From Alphaproteobacteria bacterium (GTDB lineage: Bacteria; Pseudomonadota; Alphaproteobacteria; TMED109), in contig JAJDYI010000023.1 of NCBI GenBank assembly GCA_022825235.1, forward strand, positions 1 through 50,383: DNA of 50,383 nucleotides, written 5' to 3'. The notes beneath the pieces are model-generated. The model was not told where the DNA came from and ran no database searches. It saw only the letters and a list, made by a program, of their open reading frames with translations. The position numbers were made by a program, and so were the translations under genes. This document shows positions 17,412 to 25,179 of the stretch, piece after piece (positions within the stretch are counted from its first letter, which is position 1; every line of letters starts with the position of its first letter).

Positions 17412-17670
17412 CAGAATCATCCGCAAGACCTTGGAGGATGAGTTGTTCGGGATAGACATCGTTTCAATCGCAGTGACAGAAGATCAGGACGTTGATGGGG
17501 AGCCGGTATTGCATGTCACTGTCGTGCATGACACTGACCGGGAGGAACTCGATCCGTCGCTGCTATCAGGCGTCTTAAGGCACCTGCGGCCAGCGTTGTC
17601 CGAACACGGCGAGCGTCGCTTCCCGGTGATGTCGTTCGTCGCAGCGAAGGAGCAAGCAGAAGCCCGCTGA
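17368..17670 (+). CDS. Small alpha/beta protein paired with HEPN remnant (module copy A)
   Basis: This 100-residue protein starts at ATG 17368, 5 bases after a perfect AGGAGG. It shares pattern and length with the 100-residue protein at 22180: an N-terminal helix (LSVAEARRIIRKTL versus LREVEAAIKDAV), a two-strand section around EPVLHVTVVHDTD, a C-terminal helix and FPVMSFVAAKE near the end (FPSVHLVAKAD in the other). In both a HEPN-type frame follows at once. The layout resembles minimal nucleotidyltransferase/HEPN pairs, but I see no catalytic GS-x-D motif. Function unknown; antitoxin-like role inferred. Here the HEPN partner is truncated. Confidence 0.65.
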   Translation: MDAPEQDGLSVAEARRIIRKTLEDELFGIDIVSIAVTEDQDVDGEPVLHVTVVHDTDREELDPSLLSGVLRHLRPALSEHGERRFPVMSFVAAKEQAEAR

Positions 17671-17893
17671 ATTGCTCCGCACCGCGGAGTTCCTTGCTTC
17701 AGCGAGGGGGAACCGGCTTCCGGAAGCGGGCTTCCGTGCCGCCGTCAGTAGCACCTACTTTGCACTATTCCGTGCCCAAGTACGAGGCCGGTCCCTCCCG
17801 TGCAGTAGAGACTGCATGCCACGATCCTGTCTTCTGCTGGCACCGACGACAGAACCCCGGCGATACGCCTGGGACTCGGCCGCAAGCCGCTGA
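17660..17893 (+). pseudogene. Truncated HEPN-domain protein (module copy A)
   Basis: Overlapping the stop of the small gene, the frame reads PAELLRTAEFLASARG, then FRAAVSSTYFALFRA, which matches the first 40 residues of the HEPN protein at 22427 (PSDLLTSAENLLPAG, LRRAVSTAYYALFHG). After about position 17775 the similarity ends and the frame runs into unrelated sequence. The region with the R-x(4-6)-H ribonuclease motif is gone, so a toxin function should be lost. The likely initiation codon is TTG 17672 or a codon overlapping the upstream gene. Confidence 0.65.
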
Positions 17894-18109
17894 CGCTCGA
17901 AGATCTGCTTCGGCCGCGCCAACGCATTCCGCGGCCGCGGCGCTCCCACCGGAGGGGCCGGAAGACGCTGACCGAACTCGTGGCCCGGTCGCAGTGGGGG
18001 AGGACCGGTTGCGTGCAACCGCGGTCGAGGGCATGAACCCGTGACGTGCTATCCCCTGCCCCCGGAAATCCGCCAAGTCCCCTGTCAATCCTTATCCCGG
18101 AATTGAAGC
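17894..18109. other. Degraded sequence after the HEPN fragment
   Basis: No reading frame here resembles a known protein. It precedes the SbcD-like gene and may hold its promoter. Confidence 0.35.
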
Positions 18110-19243
18110 ATGTCCGCTTATCGATTCATTCACACATCCGACCTTCATCTCGGGCGGAAATTCAGCAACCTGCCGGAGGACATCCGTGGCCGGCTGGTGG
18201 AAGCCCGGCACCTTGCGATTGACGCCCTGGCGGCGGCCGCCGGGGAACACGGAGCCACCGACATCTTCATCGCCGGCGACCTGTTCGACACGGAGACTCC
18301 GTCGGAACGGGTCCGGAAGCAGGCGCTGGCGGCGATGGGCGCGGCGGACGGGCTCCGGTGGTGGATCCTTCCCGGCAATCACGACAGCCTTGCTGCCGAG
18401 ACCCTGTGGAGCCGCTTCTCCGGGGAGGCGCCCACCTCCGTGCGGGTTCTCACCACGGCCGACCCGGTGGAGGTGGCGCCGTCAGTCACATTGCTGCCGG
18501 CGCCCGTACCCAGCCGGTTTCCGGGCCGCGACTCGACCGAAGCGATGGCGCAGTCCGCGAGCCCGGAGGGGCATCTCCGGATCGGCCTCGCGCACGGGGG
18601 CGTGGTGACCTTTGGGAGCGAGGATGACGGCCGCGAGACGATCCCGATCGACCGGGCGGAATCGGCTGGTCTGGACTATCTCGCGCTCGGCGACTGGCAC
18701 GGGTTCGTGCCGCTCTCGGACCGCGCGTTCTATTCGGGAACCCCGGAACGGGACCGTTTCAAGCATCCGGGGCGCGGGATCTGCTTGGCGGTAATCCTGG
18801 CGGGACCGCGCGCGGTGCCCGAGGTCGCGCAGGTCGAGACGGGACGGTTCGACTGGTCCGAGACGGCCCTGCACCTCACGCCGGAGCAGGACGCGGTGCA
18901 GGCGTTCCGCGCGGCCTTGCCCGAGGGCGGCCCCGCGCGCCGCGACGTGCTGCTGCGGCTCCGCGCGTCCGGCTGGGTCCGACTCCCCCAGCGGACGGCC
19001 CTGGAAACGGCGATCGCGGATACGTCGCCGGAGTTCGGGCACTTCGTGTTCGGGGACGAGGGCCTGATGACCGAATGCGTTGCCGAGGACCTGAACGCCA
19101 TCGCTACGGGGGGTGCGTTGCGCATGGCCGCCGAGCGTTTGTACGGGCAAGCGCGGAAGGAGGGGGCAGGTGACCGGGAGCGCTGCGTCGCGGACGCGGC
19201 GCTCACCCGGCTCTACGCCTTCGTCCAGGGAGAGATGCGATGA
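18110..19243 (+). CDS. SbcD/YhaO-like DNA repair exonuclease (metallophosphoesterase)
   Basis: This 377-residue protein is a calcineurin-like phosphoesterase of the Mre11/SbcD class. Metal-binding motifs are in order: HTSDLHLGR (residues 7-15), AGDLFD (near 57), PGNHDS (near 87), and the later His in LALGDWHGF (near 190). The C-terminal part should contact its ATPase partner. The stop overlaps the start of the ATPase gene by 4 bases (ATGA). Mre11/Rad50-type pairs process DNA ends and hairpins; the YhaO/YhaN variety is often in accessory DNA. It lies between two copies of the HEPN module. Confidence 0.88.
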   Translation: MSAYRFIHTSDLHLGRKFSNLPEDIRGRLVEARHLAIDALAAAAGEHGATDIFIAGDLFDTETPSERVRKQALAAMGAADGLRWWILPGNHDSLAAETLWSRFSGEAPTSVRVLTTADPVEVAPSVTLLPAPVPSRFPGRDSTEAMAQSASPEGHLRIGLAHGGVVTFGSEDDGRETIPIDRAESAGLDYLALGDWHGFVPLSDRAFYSGTPERDRFKHPGRGICLAVILAGPRAVPEVAQVETGRFDWSETALHLTPEQDAVQAFRAALPEGGPARRDVLLRLRASGWVRLPQRTALETAIADTSPEFGHFVFGDEGLMTECVAEDLNAIATGGALRMAAERLYGQARKEGAGDRERCVADAALTRLYAFVQGEMR

Positions 19244-21846
19244 AGATCCGCGCGATTCGTCTCGAGAACGTCCGGCAGTTCATCGCTCCCGTCGAAATCG
19301 CAGCCATCGGCGACGGGCTGAATGTCCTCACGGCTCCCAATGAAGGGGGCAAGTCGACGTTCTTCGAGGCCTTGCACGCCGTGTTCTTCAAGGACAGGAA
19401 GGTGTGGGACCGGGACATCCGGACCCTGGTTCCCCACGCGGGCGGCGATCCGTCGGTGACGGTGGAGGTCGAGCTTCCCGATGGCGTGTTCCGGATCGAG
19501 AAACGCTGGAACAAGGGCCGCCGGGGCGACGTCCGCATCCTGTCCGACGGCAGGGTCTTCAGGCAGGCCGACGATGCCCAAGCGTGGATCGCGGACATCC
19601 TGAAGTCGCCGAAGGACGGCGGGCCCGCGGGCCTTCTCTGGGTCCGGCAGGGGCAGCCCGGTCTCGATGAGGGGGAGGCCGCGCAACGCGCGAGGCGGGA
19701 TCTCCTGACGTCAGTTGCGGGCGAAGTCGAGGCCATGACCGGTGGGCGGCGCATGGACCTGGCCCGAGACCGGTGCCGGAAGGAACGGGACCGCTACCTG
19801 ACCAGGATGGGGCGCCCGAAGGCGGACGGTCCGCTCAAGCGCGCCGGCGACGCCGTGACGTCGCTGCAGCAAAGGCGCGAGGAGCTGGAACAGCGGTCCG
19901 GTGAGCTCCGCCGCGAACTCGATCGCCGCCGGGAACTTCGGCGGGAACTTGCCGACCTCGACGAACCGGAGGCGGAGGAGACCCGCACGAAACGGCTGTC
20001 CGAAGCCGAGGCGTTCCATGCCGTGGCGCTCCGTCACCACGAGATGCTGGAGCAGGCGCGGCAGCGTGAACTCGCGAAGGGGGCCGAACGGGACCGCGAA
20101 GCCGAACGGCTGGGGGCCCTCGAACGAAACCTCGCCGAACGGAAGGCAGCGCGCGCAGCCTGCGCCGCCGCGCAGGAGGAGGAGCGAACCGCGATGGCAG
20201 CCGCGAAAGCGGCGGCATCCGGGGTGACCGAGGCGGCGGCGGCGCACGAGGCAGCGCGGTCGGCGGCGGACGGGGCCGCGAAGACCTTGCAGATGGCCGT
20301 CCGCGTCGCGGACTCGCGATCCGCGGAGGAGCGTCGAGGCGAGCTCAAGGGGTTGCTGGAGCGCGCGGAGGACTTGCGGCAACGATCGGAGCAGGCGGCG
20401 GCCGAAGCCACGGCGGAACTCTCCGAGGACGGCCTCTCTGCCCTCGAGAAGCTGGACGAGGACCTGCGGGTCCTGAAAAGGACGCGCGATGCGGATGCCG
20501 CCGCCATCACGATGGCGTATGCCGGCGGCCGCTCAGATGGGGTCTCCCTGAATGGCCTGGGACTTCCGGACCAGGAACGCGTGCCGATCCCGGATGGCGC
20601 CACGCTGGAGATTGACCGGTTGGGGCAACTGGAGATCTCCCCCGGACGTAGAGCGACCGACGAAAGTGTTGCTGAAGCGGCAGCGGCGCTGGCGGCAGCG
20701 CTCAAGAACGCCGGCTTCGGGACCTTGGCGGAGGCTCGCGAGTCGGCCCGTCGCCGCCGCGTGGCCGACGAGCACCGCCGGGATGCGGATGCCGGGCTTG
20801 CCGGTGTGGTCCCGAAGGGAATCGACGCGTTGCGGGCCCGGATCGCAGCGCTGCCGGAGCCAGTGGAACCGCCTGACGACCTGCCATCCGTCGAGGCGGC
20901 ACAGGAACAGGATGCGGCGGCGCGGAAGGCGCTGGCCGCCGCCGGTGAGCGATGGAACGCCAGACGTAGCGCGAGTGAACAGGTACAGACGCAGGCCGCG
21001 CGCGCCGCGGCCGTGCTCGAGGGGGCGGAAGGCCGGCTGGGACGAGCGGACACACTACTTGCCGAGTTCGAGGATCCGGAGGCCGAACGAAGCAGGCTCG
21101 AGACCGTGGTGTCGGAACTCACCGCGGCGCATGGCGACGCGATGCAGGCGAGTGAAGCGCTCGCCACTGAGGCGCCCGACCTCGAGGCGGCGGGCGCCGC
21201 GCTTGACCGGGCGCGCTCCGTTGTGGCGGGCGCCGACCAGGATCGTCGACGAATCCGCGACGAACTCAACCGCCTCGACGCCGCCATCGACATCCGGGCG
21301 GGCGACGCGGTCGAAGAGGAGCTGGCCGATGCCGTGATTCGGCTTGCCGATGCGGAGCGCACGCTCGATGAGCTCGAGTTTGAAGTCGCCGTACTCGCCA
21401 GGCTCGAAGAGGCGCTGGAGGAGGCGCGGACGTCGGCGCGGGACCGGTATGTGGAGCCGGTGCTGTCGGAACTGGCGCCACTGGTGCGCTTGCTGTGGCC
21501 GGAGGGGGAACTCCGGTTCGATGCCGAGAACGTGCTGCCGGCCGCCCTGGAACGGGCCGGAACGCGAGAGCAGTTCGCCGTGCTGTCCGGGGGGACGCAG
21601 GAACAGATCGCGGTGCTGGTTCGGCTGGCGTTCGCCCGAATGCTGGCCCGTGGCGGCGCGGCGGCGCCGGTCATCTTCGACGACGCGATCGTCTTTACCG
21701 ACGATGACAGGATCGAGCGCATGTTCGATGCCCTGACCCGGCAGGCTCAGGACCTCCAGATCATCGTGCTGTCGTGTCGCCAGCGGGCGTTTCGCGAGCT
21801 TGGGGGGCGGAGGCTCGAGATCGTGCCGGCGGGAGTCCAAGCCTGA
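19240..21846 (+). CDS. SbcC/YhaN-like SMC-type ATPase
   Basis: This 868-residue ATPase has an N-terminal Walker A in the variant form APNEGGKST (residues 31-39), two long Ala/Glu/Arg-rich coiled-coil arms, and a C-terminal lobe with signature LSGGTQEQIAVL (near 780) and Walker B PVIFDDAIVF (near 808). No CxxC zinc hook occurs between the arms, which points to YhaN rather than true SbcC or Rad50. It is coupled to the SbcD-like nuclease and should form a two-subunit DNA-end processing machine. Being in a defence island, a role against foreign DNA is possible but not shown by the sequence. Confidence 0.87.
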   Translation: MKIRAIRLENVRQFIAPVEIAAIGDGLNVLTAPNEGGKSTFFEALHAVFFKDRKVWDRDIRTLVPHAGGDPSVTVEVELPDGVFRIEKRWNKGRRGDVRILSDGRVFRQADDAQAWIADILKSPKDGGPAGLLWVRQGQPGLDEGEAAQRARRDLLTSVAGEVEAMTGGRRMDLARDRCRKERDRYLTRMGRPKADGPLKRAGDAVTSLQQRREELEQRSGELRRELDRRRELRRELADLDEPEAEETRTKRLSEAEAFHAVALRHHEMLEQARQRELAKGAERDREAERLGALERNLAERKAARAACAAAQEEERTAMAAAKAAASGVTEAAAAHEAARSAADGAAKTLQMAVRVADSRSAEERRGELKGLLERAEDLRQRSEQAAAEATAELSEDGLSALEKLDEDLRVLKRTRDADAAAITMAYAGGRSDGVSLNGLGLPDQERVPIPDGATLEIDRLGQLEISPGRRATDESVAEAAAALAAALKNAGFGTLAEARESARRRRVADEHRRDADAGLAGVVPKGIDALRARIAALPEPVEPPDDLPSVEAAQEQDAAARKALAAAGERWNARRSASEQVQTQAARAAAVLEGAEGRLGRADTLLAEFEDPEAERSRLETVVSELTAAHGDAMQASEALATEAPDLEAAGAALDRARSVVAGADQDRRRIRDELNRLDAAIDIRAGDAVEEELADAVIRLADAERTLDELEFEVAVLARLEEALEEARTSARDRYVEPVLSELAPLVRLLWPEGELRFDAENVLPAALERAGTREQFAVLSGGTQEQIAVLVRLAFARMLARGGAAAPVIFDDAIVFTDDDRIERMFDALTRQAQDLQIIVLSCRQRAFRELGGRRLEIVPAGVQA

Positions 21847-22179
21847 CCCCTCCGTAGCACGACTGGAAGGATGGGGACTCGGCAAGGCACCGGGACGTCA
21901 CCCGCCCACATCAGCCGGAGATCAAGACGTAACGTGAAACTACTCGGGAACTTGAATGAGCCTGGCGTCCCGCCGGCCGGTCCGCCGACGCCGCGATGTC
22001 CCGGAGCATCCAGCGGGGGCACGCTGGAAGCGGAGGTCGTCGCCTCTCGCAGGTTCCCAACCCATTGCCGCCGTCGAGCAGAACGCGTGCCGTCCGCGAA
22101 GTTGCCCACTACCGGCTGCCCTGATTTAATCTCCGTTCCAGACGAGTCGAACCATCGACGGAGCGGCAGGGTACCTCAC
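21847..22179. other. Intergenic stretch between sbcC-like gene and HEPN module
   Basis: No gene is supported. An in-frame upstream extension of the next small gene exists (from 21871) but is not protein-like. A GGAG-containing stretch lies just before the TTG at 22180. Confidence 0.35.
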
Positions 22180-22482
22180 TTGAACGCAGACACGAACCTT
22201 CGAGAGGTCGAAGCCGCGATCAAGGACGCCGTCATCGTCTTCCACCGCGGCGTCGACTTCACCGACATCTGGGTCGAACCGCGCACCTCATGGAGCGGCG
22301 GCGACATGATCGAGGTCTGGGCGATCTACGACGGCGACACCGGCGACCTCGCCGCCCCCGCCAAGCACAGCCTTCGCACCCGCATCCAGGACATCCTGTG
22401 GGACATGGGCCTCGACGCGTTTCCGAGTGTGCACCTCGTCGCCAAGGCCGACGCCAGGGACCTCAAGCCTGAGACCGTCTGA
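22180..22482 (+). CDS. Small alpha/beta protein paired with HEPN protein (module copy B, intact)
   Basis: Reading from TTG 22180 gives 100 residues, the same length as its likely paralogue at 17368. It has an N-terminal helix (REVEAAIKDAV), a beta-hairpin section (MIEVWAIYDGDTGDL), a helix (HSLRTRIQDILWDMGL) and FPSVHLVAKADA near the end. No catalytic motif is evident. The frame overlaps the HEPN gene that follows, so the two are probably coupled. By analogy with nucleotidyltransferase/HEPN pairs it may be the antitoxin or modifier of the HEPN ribonuclease; that is inference. The start could lie a few codons away, because TTG is weak. Confidence 0.6.
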   Translation: MNADTNLREVEAAIKDAVIVFHRGVDFTDIWVEPRTSWSGGDMIEVWAIYDGDTGDLAAPAKHSLRTRIQDILWDMGLDAFPSVHLVAKADARDLKPETV

Positions 22483-22930
22483 CCTCCTCACCTCCGCCGA
22501 GAACCTCCTTCCCGCCGGCCCCGGCAGACCGCTCGAGTCGGACCTTCGGCGTGCCGTGAGCACGGCTTACTACGCCCTGTTTCACGGTCTCGCCGAGTGT
22601 TGCGCCGACGAGCTGTTCAACCGGAACATGCGCGGGCAGCCGGGCTGGGTCCGCATCTACCGGTCTGTGAACCACGGCCGGGCGCAGGAGGCTTGCCGCA
22701 GCCGGGAGACGCGTTCGCTCCCCATCGAGATCCGCGACTTCGCGAACCTGTTTGTCGACCTGCAGGACAAGCGGCACCGGGCGGACTACGACCCCTTGGC
22801 CGTTTTCTACAAGAGCGACGTCGAGCGCTTCATCCTCGACACCCGCGCCGTTCTCCGGGAATTCGAGACGGCCGACCGCCGGGAGCGGCGGTCCTTTGCG
22901 TCCCTCGTCCTGTTCCGCCCCCGGAACTGA
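22427..22930 (+). CDS. HEPN-domain protein (module copy B)
   Basis: The frame opens at GTG 22427 and overlaps the small gene; the HEPN-like region starts around 22474 (SDLLTSAENLL). Helices typical of HEPN/UPF0332-like proteins follow: LRRAVSTAYYALFHGLAE, then NHGRAQEAC and LQDKRHRADYDPLAVF, a region resembling the conserved D-x-R-x-x-A-D-Y segment of the fold. HEPN proteins are often ribonuclease toxins, and the Arg and His residues near 22667-22780 could form the R-x(4-6)-H site, but the exact motif is unclear. It is full length, in contrast to the fragments at 17660 and 24694. Confidence 0.68.
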   Translation: MCTSSPRPTPGTSSLRPSDLLTSAENLLPAGPGRPLESDLRRAVSTAYYALFHGLAECCADELFNRNMRGQPGWVRIYRSVNHGRAQEACRSRETRSLPIEIRDFANLFVDLQDKRHRADYDPLAVFYKSDVERFILDTRAVLREFETADRRERRSFASLVLFRPRN

Positions 22931-23059
22931 ACCTGCCGAATTGATCTGCAGGGACAAGGTGGTTGGTCCCGCCTCGAGCCCCCCATGACACGTTCGACGG
23001 ATTCGCGCCGGGCGATCCTTGACCAAGCGGTGCGTGGCGACGCCAGGTCCGGCGCTTCG
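22931..23059. other. Short non-coding interval
   Basis: Nothing recognisable between the HEPN gene and the ribbon-helix-helix-like fragment. Confidence 0.3.
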
Positions 23060-23156
23060 CGCCGACAGCGACGCCACCCTCCAGGCGCTGTTCAATGAAG
23101 CCGTCAACGACCTCTTTGCCAAGCACAGCCTGCTCAAATTCGTCGATTGCGACTGA
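23060..23156 (+). pseudogene. C-terminal fragment of a ribbon-helix-helix-like antitoxin
   Basis: The frame ending in TGA at 23154-23156 reads DATLQALFNEAVNDLFAKHS and then LLKFVD. This resembles the C-terminus of small ribbon-helix-helix proteins that end in an (L/F)NEAVNDLFAKH-like helix. The upstream part is absent. The fragment lies just past the broken RES toxin and on the other strand. Evidence is one short helix, so confidence is low. Confidence 0.35.
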
Positions 23157-23207
23157 CGTGACGCGCAGGATGAGCACCGCTCGCCGCCTGCCATCGGCTC
23201 CCGATGT

Positions 23208-23665
23208 GCATACAGACAACGAGATTGTTGCAGTCGTCGCGCGCGGAAGGCGCAATCGGCCCGGCACACCGCCGGACAGTTCTGGCCATCCGAAATTTCC
23301 TGCGTACGCGAGTAGTCCCGAGTTCGATATCGAGCCCGTTCCACGCCGAGTTGCTCGAGTTTCCCGAACCCCAGTTCCACAATGCGTTGGGGCCGCACTC
23401 GTAGCTTCCCGTTCAGTGCCGGTCAGTCAGGCCTCTGCTCAAACAGCAGCCAGAATGCTTCAAACTCCGCATCCGCTCCATCTGCCACTAATGACGTATT
23501 CAGGACCTCAAACTGACCATCCGGACTATTCCAACGCCCACGAGCACTGGTACTGCCCTGAATTGGACTCCGGTCTCCCCATACGACTCGATTCACAAAT
23601 CCATCGAACTGCCTCCAAGGACAGCTTTCCAGATATTCGAGCAGTGCCGGTTCGCGCTCCAGCAT
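23208..23665 (-). pseudogene. RES-domain toxin, broken by frameshifts
   Basis: From ATG 23665 the first frame gives an RES N-terminus: QFDGFVNRVVWGDRSP, GSTSARGRWNSP, EFEAFWLLFEQRPD, then a stop. Downstream in a second frame come RPQRIVELGFGKLEQLGVER and RYRTRDYSRTQEISDG (about 23365-23265), and then in a third frame GPIAPSARDDCNNLVV (about 23258-23208). Together these make a normal RES toxin, so at least two shifts and one stop have destroyed it. RES toxins deplete NAD+. The Xre antitoxin upstream is intact. Confidence 0.75.
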
Positions 23666-23683
23666 CGATGGCCAGCCCGAGGC

Positions 23684-24043
23684 CTACGTGTACGTAGGAT
23701 CAGCCATGGCTTGTATGGCATCCAGGACTTCTTCGATGCGTCCTTCCTGGATCAAGTCGGCCGGTCGAAGGCCGTCAAAGTACTTATGCCTCGAGTACAA
23801 CCATGCTCTTGCTGTCCTTGGATCGGAATAAAATTCCGAAAGCCGTTCCACGATGTATTCGAGGTCAACAAGGAGGCTCTCCTTACCCGGTCGAGGGTAG
23901 GCGCGCCCCTGATTCCACCTGGACACCGTCTCGGGTGTGGTCCCCAGCATGTTTGCCACATCGACTGCTCGAATGGCGGCTCGGCTTCTCAACAGCTCGA
24001 GTTTCTCCGCCACCACGTTCTTTTCTGCAGCTACACTCGGCAT
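23684..24043 (-). CDS. Xre/MbcA/ParS-type antitoxin with toxin-binding domain
   Basis: This 119-residue protein starts at ATG 24043 (an in-frame ATG at 24079 is less likely). It has a helix-turn-helix (VDVANMLGTTPETVSRWNQG, residues 36-55) and a C-terminal DUF2384-like toxin-binding part that ends WLYSRHKYFDGLRPADLIQ. It is the antitoxin partner of RES toxins and precedes the RES frame by 18 bases. It seems intact, whereas its toxin is destroyed. Confidence 0.78.
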   Translation of the reverse strand: MPSVAAEKNVVAEKLELLRSRAAIRAVDVANMLGTTPETVSRWNQGRAYPRPGKESLLVDLEYIVERLSEFYSDPRTARAWLYSRHKYFDGLRPADLIQEGRIEEVLDAIQAMADPTYT

Positions 24044-24079
24044 TTGCTGTATCCCATGTATTGGTGTGCCGCGCGACAA

Positions 24080-24533
24080 GACTCACGCAACCGCATTGCG
24101 CATGAAGTAGAGGTTGCTGCGACAACGACACCGCGGAACCATTTGGACAAGCGTTCCCAGGCCCGAAGACGCTCCAGTACCTTCTCCTGCCAGACCGTGA
24201 TCTTGACCCACATGCTTCGAAGAACGCCTCTGCCTCCGCTCTCATCAAGCGAAAGCGGCTCCGACCGGCTGGGGAACTGGGCCTGCGATATCGCCAACCT
24301 ACGCCTCCCACGTCACGTCGCATGACGTTGAAGTAGACATATACATAAACATTAATATTGACGTTATCAATGAAGTTCGCGATTGAAGCCACCTGCGCGA
24401 CTGTCCACGCACGGACCACCGACACTCGGTGCCGTCGCCGGAATCGGAGCGCCCGGCGCGAACGCACGGACAGCAGGCACCAGTCCGTGGAGGTTGCACG
24501 GGAGCAACCGGTTGCTGCGTGTTGCGACAATTG
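24080..24533. other. Intergenic region with AT-rich patch
   Basis: No gene is supported. A distinctly AT-rich patch at 24325-24370 contrasts with the GC-rich surroundings and may be a promoter or a fragment of foreign DNA. Open frames on the minus strand here are not protein-like. Confidence 0.35.
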
Positions 24534-24694
24534 CGTGAACCGTGGGCACACGCATCGCCACTCGATGTGGCGCGCCGGCTCGCAATGCCCCGACACCGGA
24601 GAAGAGTCCGCAGGCTCAGGCGGCCCGGTTTTCGTATAGTCCGTTTCCCTGCAGGAGATGAAAAGGATGCCGCCGAGCAACACGGCCTGAGCAA
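24534..24694 (+). repeat. Copy C of the direct repeat (matches 17239-17411)
   Basis: The stretch matches copy A through the leader, ribosome-binding site and first codons of the small gene. One base is missing in the start region (ATGAAAAG against GTGGAAATG), so the ATG is out of frame with the downstream codons. The copy ends at a GCTGAAGCCCGC sequence, where it jumps to the 3' end of the small gene. Confidence 0.72.
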
Positions 24695-24800
24695 GGCTGA
24701 AGCCCGCTGAATTGCTCCGCACGGCGAAGTTCCTTGCTTCAGCAAGGGGGAACCGGCTTCTGGAATCGGACGTGCATGTCGCCGTTCCGACGTATTTGGC
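24649..24800 (+). pseudogene. Decayed third copy of the small protein/HEPN module
   Basis: After the leader, the small-gene frame reads KDAAEQHGLSKAEAR and stops. The HEPN frame then begins at the TGA: PAELLRTAKFLASARG. Compared with copy A, everything between the first AEAR codons (near 17402) and the terminal AEAR codons (near 17659) is missing, about 258 bases, and the HEPN similarity fades at about 24800. Both proteins are dead here. Copies A and C lie 7.3 kb apart, on either side of the intact copy B. Confidence 0.65.
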
Positions 24801-24869
24801 GATGGATGCAGCCTGGCTGCGACACTGCGGCGGTATCAAGGCAGGACGGGCTGACCGGAGAGCCGCGCA

Positions 24870-24980
24870 ATGACCCCCGCTGACATCCTCGACATCATCG
24901 CCGCCGTCTGGCTGACAATCGTGATCATCGGCGCATTCGTCGCCGTGACCTACGCGGTTTGGCGCATGTGGGATCGGTGA
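24870..24980 (+). CDS. 36-residue single-span membrane protein
   Basis: An ATG at 24870, with a GGAG site 9 bases upstream, opens a 36-residue frame that is almost all one membrane helix: DIIAAVWLTIVIIGAFVAV, then a short basic/aromatic end (RMWDR). Small membrane peptides of this type include type I toxins, holin-like proteins and regulators. No antisense RNA or partner is evident. Short length limits confidence. Confidence 0.45.
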   Translation: MTPADILDIIAAVWLTIVIIGAFVAVTYAVWRMWDR

Positions 24981-25179
24981 CCGCAACGATCACGCAGGGC
25001 GAATCACCATGAAGCCGATGCTCGACCCTGTGTGGTGTGGTGTATCGGCGAAAACCCCGCTGGCTGACACAACCACCTGAATTTGAATTTGCGACTACCT
25101 GCCCCTCAAGGGCGCGTTTGTGAGTCCGGGACTCGTTGTGCGTCGGCCTCGACCCTGGACAAACTGCCGTTCATGCCGG

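Noticed and set aside
20034-21722. 562-codon minus-strand open frame opposite the SbcC-like gene
   Set aside because: It is almost pure Ser/Ala/Arg, the reverse image of a GC-rich coiled-coil gene, and has no domain. The plus-strand gene has clear ATPase motifs.
24031-24297. 88-codon minus-strand frame upstream of the Xre antitoxin
   Set aside because: It has no family match and overlaps the Xre start region; probably chance.
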